From CAYJVP01 sp964373615 (GTDB taxonomy: Bacteria; Patescibacteriota; Patescibacteriia; UBA9934; GWF2-40-263): a stretch of DNA of 10,619 nt. The stretch is from NCBI GenBank assembly GCA_964373615.1, contig CAYJVP010000037.1, positions 1 to 10,619 of the forward strand. Direction: 5' to 3'. Of the stretch, positions 4,771 through 10,619 are shown in pieces (position 1 is the first letter of the stretch; each line of letters begins with the position of its first letter). A program made the position numbers and the translations under genes. The notes under the pieces are model-generated. The model had not been told where the DNA came from, searched no databases, and saw only the letters and a program-made list of their open reading frames with translations.

Positions 4771-5694
4771 TGATTCACGATGTTTGTCGTGAAATTTTTT
4801 GTGAACCTCTTTGAGCTGTTTGTTCGTGATGTGCGTATAGATCTGCGTTGTCGTGATCGAGGCGTGGCCTAAGAGCGACTGGACGGATCGGATGTCCGCG
4901 CCAGAGAGAAGAAGGTCCGTGGCAAACGTATGCCGCATGGTGTGCGGCGTGATTTTTTTTACGATCCCCGCGGCCTTGGCGTGCAATTGAATCATCCTCT
5001 CGATTGAGCGCGGGCTCAAGGGTCCAGACGTTTTACGGCCGCCTTTGGCACGATCATGTGAGACAAAGAGGTAGGGGGAAATATCGCGGCGTTTGTCGAG
5101 GTAGGCTTTGAGGGATAGTTTTGCGGCACCAGAAAGAAAGACGACGCGCGGTTTGTCGCCTTTGCCGCGCACCGTAAACTCGTCGCGCGCGAGATTGACC
5201 TGTTCGATTTTGAGATTCGCAAGCTCGGACACGCGAAGGCCGGTTGAAAAAAGAAGCTCAAGAATCGCGCGATCACGCCGTCCCAGCGTACCGTCACTAA
5301 GTGTCGGTACGGCAAGCAGCCTTTGCAGCTCGTCATGTTCGAGGAATTCGACCGTGCGCGTGGTCTGTTTGGCGAGTTCGATTTTTTCCGGCGCAAGCGA
5401 CGCGATATCGCGTTTGGACAGATATTTTAAAAAGGCGCGCAGAGCGATCAGGTGATAATTCTGTGTGTTTTTTTTCAAGGTGTTTTCCGCGCGTCCAGGG
5501 ACCGATCGATTCAGCCACAGGCGATAACGTCGCACGAGCTCTTCGGAAATGCCCTCCGGCCTCGGATGTTTTGCCCACTGACAGAATCGGCGCAGGTAAA
5601 AGTCGTAGTTACGAATGGTGCGCTCCGCACGTCCCCGTTCAATCTCAAGATACTCAAGAAATTCCGTAATGCGTTTGTCGAGCGTGGGTGGCAT
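4756..5694 (-). CDS. Xer-type tyrosine recombinase
   Basis: 312 residues from MPPTLDK at 5694. The N-terminal SAM-like core-binding domain (about 5-95) begins ITEFLEYLEIERGRAERTI, and the catalytic domain follows (about 113-300). All catalytic residues are present: R154 in TGLRVSEL, K178 in VRGKGDKPR, H251-T-M-R254, H277 in LLGHASI, and nucleophile Y286 in TTTQIYTH. Length and motifs match XerC/XerD rather than phage integrases, so the likely job is resolving chromosome dimers at dif; no dif site was recognised in this window, and no mobile-element boundaries flank it. It lies 10 nt downstream of the methyltransferase, but a perfect TATAAT at 5704-5709 gives it a possible promoter of its own with about 3 nt of leader. 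A reading from 5832 would overlap the upstream gene and has no family similarity. Confidence 0.93.
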   Translation of the reverse strand: MPPTLDKRITEFLEYLEIERGRAERTIRNYDFYLRRFCQWAKHPRPEGISEELVRRYRLWLNRSVPGRAENTLKKNTQNYHLIALRAFLKYLSKRDIASLAPEKIELAKQTTRTVEFLEHDELQRLLAVPTLSDGTLGRRDRAILELLFSTGLRVSELANLKIEQVNLARDEFTVRGKGDKPRVVFLSGAAKLSLKAYLDKRRDISPYLFVSHDRAKGGRKTSGPLSPRSIERMIQLHAKAAGIVKKITPHTMRHTFATDLLLSGADIRSVQSLLGHASITTTQIYTHITNKQLKEVHKKFHDKHRESSPSA

Positions 5695-5703
5695 ATCGTC
5701 CCC

Positions 5704-5709
5704 ATTATA
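5704..5709 (-). promoter_or_regulatory. -10 box of a possible xer promoter
   Basis: TATAAT on the minus strand, overlapping the stop codon of the upstream methyltransferase gene (5705-5707) and ending 9 nt before the ATG at 5694. No good -35 is present at 16-18 bp, so its strength is uncertain; the gene could also be read through from upstream. Confidence 0.45.
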
Positions 5710-6922
5710 CCTTACGTCTGATGCGAAGGATCTCACGTCCGACGAATTGATCACTGCGTCGATACAACAGGCCGCCGTTTGGCGTGGTGGTCTGCATGGT
5801 TTTCGGGAGAGTTGTTGGGAGGGTCGGATCAATCGACCATCCCGCTCCTTGAAGGAGCTTTACCAGAGGAAGATGGAGCGGTTTTTTGTTGCGGAAGAAC
5901 ACGGGGAATGCCACGACGGCCGGCGCATGCAAGGCGATGGCTTGTTTCAAGGAAGAAAAAGACGATTCGTACAGCTCAATGAGTCCGCGCATGAGCTGTG
6001 AGATCTCCTCTGACGTTCTTGTTTCCTTTGCTGGTGGGCCAAGGTACGTTTCCGTGACCAGCGCATGGACAGGTTCGTGGAGCAAGGAGGGGAGTTCATT
6101 GGCGGGGGTGGAAAAAAGTTCGATGGGCGGGATTTCCGCTCCCTCGCGTTCGGCAAGCCAATCGAGGTTGACGCGCGTGTCCTTGACGGCGCGTTCCTCG
6201 ACGTCACTGCCAAGAAGGCGGGGGAAACCGAGGAGAGCTGCTTCCATGAGAACCGTTCCGGACCCGCAAAAGGGATCGAGCAGGGTGTGGCCCGCGGGGT
6301 CCACGCCGGTCACGTTGATCATCATGCGCGCTAACTTCGGCGGCAACATGCCAGCTTTTGCATTGCGCCGTGGACGTCCGTAGTCCCGTCGTGACCAGGC
6401 AGAAAAATCCTGCACACTCTCGGTCTGCCCCACGAGCACGTTCTCTCCATGTCTGATAAACACAAACTCTCCACCCTTTTCAAGCAGATGATTCGTGGTG
6501 ACAACGACCGCGGAGAGCTCGCGTTCCTTTGACGTGACAAACCGCGAAGATCGGCCCTGTTCGCGCAGCGTCCGTTTCACCTCCATGCCGAGCCGTGTCA
6601 ATTCCTTGTGCCAATCGTCGGATCGCGTCAGAGGTGACAATCGGTAGGTGCTAAAACCGAAGTGTGGCCGAGGTTCTTCCGAAGCAAGCAAAGAGACGAT
6701 GAGGGGCACGGCTTCGTGCAGGTCTCCCCGCGCAAGCTCTCCCACAATCGTTCCGATTTTTACCACACCAGCCAGCCTGGCCTGCAGATTTTCTGCCGCT
6801 TCGTCAACGTCAAGCACGCACACATCAGGCGAGGTCATCGCAAAATCGGTCCCCGTGGGAAGCACGGCGGCCAGTTCAGCGATCGAAAGAAGCGGGTGAC
6901 TCCCCAAGATGAAAAAACGCAT
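5705..6922 (-). CDS. Trm11-like THUMP-domain tRNA (guanine-N2) methyltransferase
   Basis: 405 residues from MRFFILGSHPLLS at 6922. The N-terminal part (about 1-160) is a THUMP-type RNA-binding region. The linker motif WSRRDYGRPRRNAKAGMLPP (about 176-195) is characteristic of the Trm11/TrmG10 group, which makes m2G or m2,2G at position 10 of tRNA. SAM-binding motif I is LLDPFCGSGT (216-222 for DPFCGSG), and GSDVEE near 238-243 is the acidic ribose-binding loop. Motif IV, DPPY in N2-guanine methyltransferases, reads TETYLGPP here (290-297), so the catalytic Asp-Pro-Pro is not conserved. The gene is divergent from the ribosomal operon and may form a unit with xer. Family is secure; the exact base modified is not. 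Confidence 0.87.
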   Translation of the reverse strand: MRFFILGSHPLLSIAELAAVLPTGTDFAMTSPDVCVLDVDEAAENLQARLAGVVKIGTIVGELARGDLHEAVPLIVSLLASEEPRPHFGFSTYRLSPLTRSDDWHKELTRLGMEVKRTLREQGRSSRFVTSKERELSAVVVTTNHLLEKGGEFVFIRHGENVLVGQTESVQDFSAWSRRDYGRPRRNAKAGMLPPKLARMMINVTGVDPAGHTLLDPFCGSGTVLMEAALLGFPRLLGSDVEERAVKDTRVNLDWLAEREGAEIPPIELFSTPANELPSLLHEPVHALVTETYLGPPAKETRTSEEISQLMRGLIELYESSFSSLKQAIALHAPAVVAFPVFFRNKKPLHLPLVKLLQGAGWSIDPTLPTTLPKTMQTTTPNGGLLYRRSDQFVGREILRIRRKV

Positions 6923-6928
6923 GAGTCT

Positions 6929-6936
6929 ATTGTACC
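6929..6936 (-). promoter_or_regulatory. extended -10 promoter of the methyltransferase gene
   Basis: On the minus strand TG-G-TACAAT, an extended -10 with 5 of 6 consensus bases (TACAAT at 6929-6934). No convincing -35 is present, as is usual for extended -10 promoters. Initiation 7 nt downstream would fall on or beside the A of the ATG at 6922, a leaderless transcript. Confidence 0.55.
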
Positions 6937-6950
6937 AGACAGACCTCACC

Positions 6951-6980
6951 TTGACCGATTTCGCATCTTTCGGCTAGGAT
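6951..6980 (+). promoter_or_regulatory. promoter of the rpsF-ssb-rpsR-epmA-efp operon
   Basis: -35 TTGACC (6951-6956) and -10 TAGGAT (6975-6980) with 18-bp spacing. Initiation near 6987 gives a leader of about 65 nt before rpsF, unlike the near-leaderless genes elsewhere in the window. Confidence 0.6.
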
Positions 6981-7010
6981 GAGCGCGTTAATTCATGACG
7001 CCCATAGTCT

Positions 7011-7045
7011 CGCCACAAGCGGGGCTCCCCCGCCACAGCGGGGGC
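7011..7045 (+). promoter_or_regulatory. structured rpsF leader with alternative hairpins
   Basis: Two tandem near-identical units, CGCCACAAGCGGGG (7011-7024) and CGCCACAGCGGGG (7031-7043), are separated by CTCCCC. The central CCCCCGC (7027-7033) can pair perfectly with GCGGGGG (7038-7044) around a CACA loop, or with GCGGGG (7019-7024) upstream; the two are mutually exclusive. The downstream hairpin ends 7 nt before the ATG. S6:S18 is known to bind a structured rpsF leader with a CCG element in many bacteria, so this may be the autoregulatory site. That match is not demonstrated here. Confidence 0.5.
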
Positions 7046-7051
7046 GATCAT

Positions 7052-7561
7052 ATGAAGTACGAACTTCTCTACATGGTCCCATCCCGGTACACCGATGCCG
7101 AGGTCGCGGACATCCAAAAAAAAGTTGACGGTCTCATCGCGCAGGCTGGCGGAACCGTTTCCAAGGAGGAAAATCTCGGAAAGATTCGTCTTGCGTATCC
7201 TATCAAACAGACACGCCACGGTACGTATGTCCTTGTTTATTTTGATGCCGAGGGAAATAGCGTGCGCACGCTTGACGAGCAACTGCGTCTCACGGGCGAG
7301 GTGCTTCGCCACATGACGATTCAGGCCCCGGCCGGCGCCGAAGCGCAAAAACGGGAGCTCCAGTCGTATGTTGCTCCACTTTCAGAGGAAGAGAGCGAAT
7401 CTAAGCCTCTGTCTCCTCGCCCACGCGCCGCCATGGCGCCCGTTCCGATTCAGGCTCCGATGGCGCCTCCCATGAAGCCGGAAAAATCCATGTCGATCGA
7501 GGAGCTCGACAAAAAACTTGATGAGATGCTGGAGTCTGACGACATCATCGGCAACGTCTAA
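7052..7561 (+). CDS. rpsF: 30S ribosomal protein bS6
   Basis: 169 residues from MKYELLYMVPSRYTD, the canonical bS6 beginning; the reading from 6995 would add 19 residues encoded by the hairpin leader. Residues 1-95 are the bS6 core (ferredoxin-like fold that pairs with bS18 on the 30S platform), with KIRLAYPIKQTRHGTYVLVY in the middle. About 70 residues of C-terminal extension follow: an acidic stretch, a Pro/Met/Ala-rich linker, and a predicted helix IEELDKKLDEML. E. coli bS6 also has an acidic tail, but this one is longer. It is the first gene of a five-gene operon; ssb starts 13 nt after its stop. Confidence 0.95.
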   Translation: MKYELLYMVPSRYTDAEVADIQKKVDGLIAQAGGTVSKEENLGKIRLAYPIKQTRHGTYVLVYFDAEGNSVRTLDEQLRLTGEVLRHMTIQAPAGAEAQKRELQSYVAPLSEEESESKPLSPRPRAAMAPVPIQAPMAPPMKPEKSMSIEELDKKLDEMLESDDIIGNV

Positions 7562-7574
7562 CTTTCATTTGTGT

Positions 7575-8024
7575 ATGTACAGCCTTAACCGCGCCACGAT
7601 TCTCGGCAACGTCACCCGCGATCCGGAGGTGCGTCAGATTCCCTCGGGTCAGACGGTGTGTACGTTCGGCGTGGCGACCAACCGTGCGTGGACGGATTCC
7701 TCTGGTCAGAAGCAGGAGGCAGCGGAATTTCACAACGTCGTGGCATGGGCGAAGCTCGCGGAAATTTGCGGACAGTATCTTGCCAAAGGCCGCAGGGTAT
7801 ACGTGGAGGGGCGTTTGCAAACGCGCGATTGGGAAGGCCAGGATGGCGTGAGACGCTATCGCACGGAAATCGTTGCGGATAACGTGATCCTTTTGGATCG
7901 AGCTGGTGCGGGCGGTGGGACGCCGCCAGCCAGCACATCCGCGCAAACTCCGACCGCTCCTCTGGCAGATGAACCGGCCGTGAATCCGGACACGGAAATT
8001 AATGTTTCAGACATCCCTTTTTAA
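7575..8024 (+). CDS. ssb: single-stranded DNA-binding protein
   Basis: 149 residues from MYSLNRATILGN; a reading from 7518 would overlap rpsF. Residues 1-105 form the SSB OB fold, recognised by NRATILGNVTRDPEVR, EFHNVVAWAKLAEICGQYL and GRRVYVEGRLQTRDWEGQDG. A Pro/Thr/Ala-rich linker (about 112-137) leads to the acidic tip INVSDIPF, the conserved partner-binding end. Position between rpsF and rpsR is the classic arrangement. No SD sequence precedes the start (the bases before it read CTTTCATTTGTGT). Confidence 0.96.
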   Translation: MYSLNRATILGNVTRDPEVRQIPSGQTVCTFGVATNRAWTDSSGQKQEAAEFHNVVAWAKLAEICGQYLAKGRRVYVEGRLQTRDWEGQDGVRRYRTEIVADNVILLDRAGAGGGTPPASTSAQTPTAPLADEPAVNPDTEINVSDIPF

Positions 8025-8027
8025 GGT

Positions 8028-8258
8028 ATGGAAAAGAATGCCAACCAGAAAAAAACGCAACGTCACTGCTTTTTCTGCGTGAACAAAAATCAGGTTATTG
8101 ATTACAAAGACACGCGCACCCTGCGTCGCTACACCTCTTCGTTTGCGAAGGTCGTGCCGCGCAAGAGGAGCGGGGTGTGTGCCGCCCATCAACGCAGACT
8201 CTCGCTTGCGATCAAACGAGCACGGATCATGGCGCTTCTGCCGTTCATCCAACGATAA
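8028..8258 (+). CDS. rpsR: 30S ribosomal protein bS18, zinc-binding form
   Basis: 76 residues, the usual length. Residues 22-67 are the bS18 signature (IDYKDTRTLRRYTS, then VPRKRSGVCAAHQRRLSLAI). C14, C17, C51 and H54 form a likely zinc site, the C+ form of the protein. It starts 3 nt after ssb and its stop TAA is directly followed by the ATG of epmA. rplI (bL9), which follows rpsR in many bacteria, is not here. Confidence 0.96.
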   Translation: MEKNANQKKTQRHCFFCVNKNQVIDYKDTRTLRRYTSSFAKVVPRKRSGVCAAHQRRLSLAIKRARIMALLPFIQR

Positions 8259-9290
8259 ATGCGACGAATGCCACGCGATCTAGAGATTATTGCCAAAGAG
8301 CGGGAGACCCTCTCCGACCTCGTGAGAGGGTTCTTTCGTTCGCGTGGATATCTCGAAGTCGAGACCCCGATCGTCGTTCAAAGCCCTGGGATGGAACCGA
8401 ATCTTTCGCCGTTTGAGACACAGGTCATTGAACCAAACGGTACGCGCCATTCGGCCGGGCTCATCACGAGTCCGGAGTATGCGATGAAAAAACTTCTTGG
8501 CCAGGGTTTGGAAAAGATTTTCACCATCACCAAGGTCTTCCGCAACGACGGGGCCTTCGATGAGACGCACAATCCCGAATTCACCATGCTCGAGTGGTAC
8601 GAACAGGGAATTGATTATCTGTCCGGCATGGACATGACCGAGGCGCTGGTGCGCGAAGTCATCGGCGCGTTTCCCCCCCTGCCTGATGTTCTCTCCCCCT
8701 GCCCGAGGGGGAGTTGGAGGGGGTGGGAGGGGGGGTTACCGCCATTCCGCCGCGTCCGCCTGCGCGACCTGTTCCTCGAGCACGCCGGCCTTGACCTCTC
8801 CCTAGCTACCAGCCACGATCTCCTAGCTACTTGCGAAAAACTCAGCCTCCACACCGACCCCACCGATACCGAGAGTGACCTTTACTACCGCCTTTTTCTT
8901 ACCTTGATCGAACCAAAGCTCGGAACAGACCTAATCTTTGTCTACGACTACCCGAGCTGCCAGGCCGCCCTCTCGCAATTCACCCCCGACGGCCGCTACG
9001 GCCAGCGCTTCGAGCTCTATATCAACGGCTTGGAGATCTGCAACGCCTTCACCGAGCTGACCGACGCCTCCGAACAACGTCGCCGATTTGAGGAAGAGGC
9101 TCGTGAACGCCAGGCGGCGGGGAAGACCGTGTTTCCGATTGACGAGGAATTGTTGGCTCTGCTACCATCCGTGCGTCAACCGACATTTGGGAACGCGCTT
9201 GGGATCGATCGGCTTCATATGATCGTGACCGGAAAGACGTCCATTAAAGACGTTTTGTTGTTTCCGGCGTCTGAACTTTTTCACGACTGA
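8259..9290 (+). CDS. epmA: EF-P--(R)-beta-lysine ligase (EpmA/GenX/PoxA), with a palindromic insertion
   Basis: 343 residues; a start at the ATG of 8268 is also possible. It is a class II lysyl-tRNA-synthetase-like catalytic domain without the anticodon-binding OB fold, the EpmA architecture. Motif 1 is near 28-45 (RSRGYLEVETPIVVQSPGME), motif 2 at 94-114 (FRND...HNPEFTMLEWY) and motif 3 at 311-325 (GNALGIDRLHMIVTG, R318). The family activates lysine or beta-lysine and attaches it to a lysine of EF-P, and the next gene is efp, which fixes the assignment. Residues about 138-161 (FPPLPDVLSP, then CPRGSWRGWEGG) are an extra segment between a helix and the strand FRRVRLRDLF. It is encoded by a G/C-run palindrome (8671-8737); without it the length would be close to the 325 of E. 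coli. EpmB, which makes beta-lysine, is not in the window. Confidence 0.9.
   Translation: MRRMPRDLEIIAKERETLSDLVRGFFRSRGYLEVETPIVVQSPGMEPNLSPFETQVIEPNGTRHSAGLITSPEYAMKKLLGQGLEKIFTITKVFRNDGAFDETHNPEFTMLEWYEQGIDYLSGMDMTEALVREVIGAFPPLPDVLSPCPRGSWRGWEGGLPPFRRVRLRDLFLEHAGLDLSLATSHDLLATCEKLSLHTDPTDTESDLYYRLFLTLIEPKLGTDLIFVYDYPSCQAALSQFTPDGRYGQRFELYINGLEICNAFTELTDASEQRRRFEEEARERQAAGKTVFPIDEELLALLPSVRQPTFGNALGIDRLHMIVTGKTSIKDVLLFPASELFHD
8671..8737. repeat. G/C-run palindromic element inserted in-frame in epmA
   Basis: The outer arms 8673-8683 (seven C, then TGCC) and 8725-8735 (GGGA, then seven G) pair with one mismatch. An inner stem CTCCCCC (8693-8699)/GGGGGAG (8707-8713) closes a TGCCCGA loop. 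The segment has base composition unlike the flanking gene and encodes a Pro/Gly/Trp-rich stretch that falls outside the conserved EpmA motifs. I recall similar CCCCCTGCCCGAGGGGGAG repeats as dispersed elements in other bacterial genomes; that would need a search. Confidence 0.7.
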
Positions 9291-9295
9291 CCTGT

Positions 9296-9892
9296 ATGTC
9301 CTCACCAAACGACATTAAAAAAGGAACCGTGCTCCGTCTTTCCGCCGGAGGTGGATCCGCCTCTGGCGGAGATGGGGAGCTGTGGCTCGTTGTTGATTTT
9401 CAGCGTGTCTCTCCGGGAAAGGGGAGTTCGTTCGTGCGCACACGCATCAAGAATTTGCGCACAGGGAAGATCGTTGAGAATAATTTTAAGTCGGCGGAAT
9501 CTGTTGATTTTGAAGATGTCTTGTATAAAAAAATGCAGTATCTGTACGGCGACGGACAGCTCTATACGTTTATGGACAATAAGACGTATGAACAGATTCA
9601 GCTCACGGCTGCCGACATTGGGGACGTCATAAAGTTTTTGAAGGAAGGGCTTGAGGTAACCATTGTCATGCACGGAGAAACGCCGCTTACGGTTGAGCTT
9701 CCAAAAAAAATTCCGTATAAGATTGTCTCGGCCCCGCCAGCCGTGAAGGGTGACACCGCCTCGGGGAATGTCACCAAAGAGGTTGAGCTCGACAACGGAC
9801 TCAAGGTACGGGTACCGATTTTTATCAAGGAAGGTGAATCGGTCATGGTGAATACGGATACTGGTGAGTACACCGAGCGCGTGAATGAGTAA
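9296..9892 (+). CDS. efp: elongation factor P, with a 10-residue palindrome-encoded insertion
   Basis: 198 residues with the three beta-barrel domains: I (KOW-like, 1-70), II (about 72-135) and III (about 136-198). The loop RVSPGKGSSFVR carries K42, equivalent to E. coli K34, the lysine modified by EpmA, so the target residue is intact. EF-P enters stalled ribosomes between the P and E sites and relieves pausing at polyproline. Codons 16-25 (SAGGGSASGG) are exactly the 30-bp palindrome at 9341-9370; deleting them restores the normal KKGTVLRLDGELWLVVDFQ beta hairpin. It starts 5 nt after epmA and ends before the terminator at 9901-9925. Confidence 0.96.
   Translation: MSSPNDIKKGTVLRLSAGGGSASGGDGELWLVVDFQRVSPGKGSSFVRTRIKNLRTGKIVENNFKSAESVDFEDVLYKKMQYLYGDGQLYTFMDNKTYEQIQLTAADIGDVIKFLKEGLEVTIVMHGETPLTVELPKKIPYKIVSAPPAVKGDTASGNVTKEVELDNGLKVRVPIFIKEGESVMVNTDTGEYTERVNE
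9341..9370. repeat. 30-bp double-hairpin palindromic element, copy 2 (inside efp)
   Basis: Same structure as 33-62: TCCGCC-GGA-GGTGGA then TCCGCC-TCT-GGCGGA, with the central GGATCC, and 27 of 30 bases identical. It begins at the first base of codon 16 and ends at the last base of codon 25 of efp, so it is inserted exactly in phase, adding ten small residues to a beta turn. Confidence 0.9.
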
Positions 9893-9900
9893 GAATAGAA

Positions 9901-9925
9901 CCTTGGGGTCAGTCCCGAGGTTTTT
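9901..9925 (+). terminator. intrinsic terminator after efp
   Basis: CCTTGGG (9901-9907) pairs with CCCGAGG (9914-9920), 7 bp with one G-U, followed by TTTTT. It closes the rpsF-efp operon. The convergent TrmB-like gene ends inside it (stop at 9909-9911). Confidence 0.85.
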
Positions 9926-10619
9926 CGTTTGAGAGAGATCTCCAGAGAAGTTCAAAAATCATGCGCTGCTGGTCGACGAATTCTTTCGATTCGATCATGA
10001 CGGCCATCTGCTCTTTCCAAGAGGCAATGACGATTTTGTTGTTATAGATTTTTGTTTCCGGAGACCAGCGCAAAGACGAGTCTGGAAGGAAGCGCGTTTC
10101 GCGCAGTTCCTCGCGATCAAATTTCGCACGCTCGAGCGAATCCTTGTTTCGGACAAAGATAGCACGGATCGGAATTTTTGCTTTCGCGCGTCGTTTGAAG
10201 TATTCGGGAAAAAAATTTGGTAACGCTTCAAGCATGGTCTGGATGTTTGTATACGCGAGGATTTCTCCTCGTGACGTCAAGGTGTCTTCGTATGCTTCCC
10301 GCACGCCCTTCTCGCCCTCGAAAAATTGCACGCGAGGCCGTGTGCTCACGGGATTTTGCAGAGAGATAAGCTGTGGGAGAAGTTCCTGCACGCGCCGTTT
10401 TTGTCGATCAATCACTTTTGTCTGCTCGTCGCGTTCGCGGTCGAGGTAGGTCAGGAGCTGTTTTGGGTCAAGGGCGTGGAAGAATGTCTTCGCCCCTTTC
10501 TTGTATTTGCTGACAAGCCCTTTTTGAACCAGCGACTCAAGCAGATCGTAGACCGTTGTGCGGTTCAGGCCTGTTTTTTTGGCAGCCTCGGCGGGAATCG
10601 CCGAATCAAGTTCAAGCAG
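9909..10619 (-). CDS. TrmB-like transcriptional regulator, partial (5' end outside the window)
   Basis: 237 codons are open to the window edge with no start inside. The first residues are a winged-helix domain of the TrmB/MarR type (AIPAEAAKKTGLNRTTVYDL, then LVQKGLVSKYKKG). A charged helix, probably a coiled coil, follows (LDRERDEQTK, then DRQKRRVQELLPQL). The C-terminal part (from about GVREAYEDTLTSRGEILAY) resembles the PLD-like/effector domain of TrmB proteins: EILAYTNIQTM, then IPIRAIFVR and a late KIVIASWKEQMAVMI. Such proteins are transcriptional regulators; the ligand and targets are unknown. It is convergent with efp. Confidence 0.8.
   Translation of the reverse strand: MLELDSAIPAEAAKKTGLNRTTVYDLLESLVQKGLVSKYKKGAKTFFHALDPKQLLTYLDRERDEQTKVIDRQKRRVQELLPQLISLQNPVSTRPRVQFFEGEKGVREAYEDTLTSRGEILAYTNIQTMLEALPNFFPEYFKRRAKAKIPIRAIFVRNKDSLERAKFDREELRETRFLPDSSLRWSPETKIYNNKIVIASWKEQMAVMIESKEFVDQQRMIFELLWRSLSNEKPRD

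Noticed and set aside
4756..5694. Evidence of an integrated element around the tyrosine recombinase (integrase next to a tRNA)
   Set aside because: The protein is Xer-like, the nearest tRNA is about 0.8 kb away with its 3' end facing away from the gene, and no repeat of the tRNA 3' end marks an att site.
5695..5832. 46-residue extension of the recombinase
   Set aside because: It overlaps the end of the methyltransferase gene and has no similarity to Xer proteins, which start close to MPPTLDKRITEFL.
6995..7051. 19-residue N-terminal extension of bS6 from an ATG at 6995
   Set aside because: The residues are encoded by the hairpin leader and bS6 proteins begin at the M(K)YELLYMV segment.
9302..9955. 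A 217-codon open frame antisense to efp
   Set aside because: It is the shadow of efp, crosses the operon terminator, and its translation has no recognisable motif.
1..10619. CRISPR array, rRNA, transposase or phage genes
   Set aside because: No regularly spaced repeats, rRNA motifs, DDE-transposase or virion proteins were seen on either strand; only the palindromic elements suggest mobility.

Overview
The window looks like a piece of chromosome from a Candidate Phyla Radiation (Patescibacteria) bacterium, probably a Parcubacteria-type lineage. That placement is an inference. It rests on a nearly complete absence of Shine-Dalgarno sequences, many promoters whose -10 box sits directly against the start codon, small ribosomal and translation gene clusters lacking the usual rplI, short palindromic elements inserted in-frame in genes, and protein types often seen in these genomes (a secreted repeat protein, a presenilin-like protease, a Trm11-like methyltransferase, a GHKL ATPase paired with a STAS-like protein). 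No marker that would fix the phylum is present.

Layout. Positions 1-133 hold a degraded or unusual tRNA-like sequence with a 30-bp palindrome at 33-62. A minus-strand pair follows: a MerR-type HTH fused to a GHKL (histidine-kinase-like) ATPase (497-1231) and a small STAS-like DUF4325 protein (202-492), driven by a near-consensus promoter at 1243-1270. tRNA-His(GTG) lies at 1342-1417 (minus) with its own promoter and terminator. Back to back with it is a secreted 504-residue protein built from four beta-rich repeats and an Ig-like C-terminus (1509-3023, plus). A 127-bp long-palindrome, MITE-like element (3029-3155) separates it from a convergent anchored PsbP-like protein (3145-3837, minus), whose start codon lies 3 nt after the CCA end of tRNA-Arg(TCT) (3841-3917, minus).

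The centre carries a presenilin/SPP-type intramembrane aspartyl protease (3940-4770, plus). It converges by 15 nt with a Xer-type tyrosine recombinase (4756-5694, minus), which lies downstream of a THUMP/Trm11-like tRNA methyltransferase (5705-6922, minus). Divergent from the methyltransferase is a translation operon on the plus strand: rpsF, ssb, rpsR, epmA, efp (7052-9892), ending in a good intrinsic terminator at 9901-9925. It contains the classical S6-SSB-S18 set fused to the EF-P/EF-P-lysine-ligase pair. A TrmB-like transcriptional regulator (9909-10619, minus) is cut by the window end.

The most striking signals are (a) a 30-bp double-hairpin palindrome inserted exactly in codon phase in efp (ten residues, SAGGGSASGG), with a 27/30 identical copy at the left edge of the window; (b) a second, unrelated G/C-run palindrome inserted in-frame in the adjacent epmA; (c) the HTH-GHKL ATPase plus STAS pair, which looks like a partner-switching regulator with a DNA-binding domain in place of a sigma factor; and (d) widespread leaderless transcription, including one mRNA whose leader is a tRNA.
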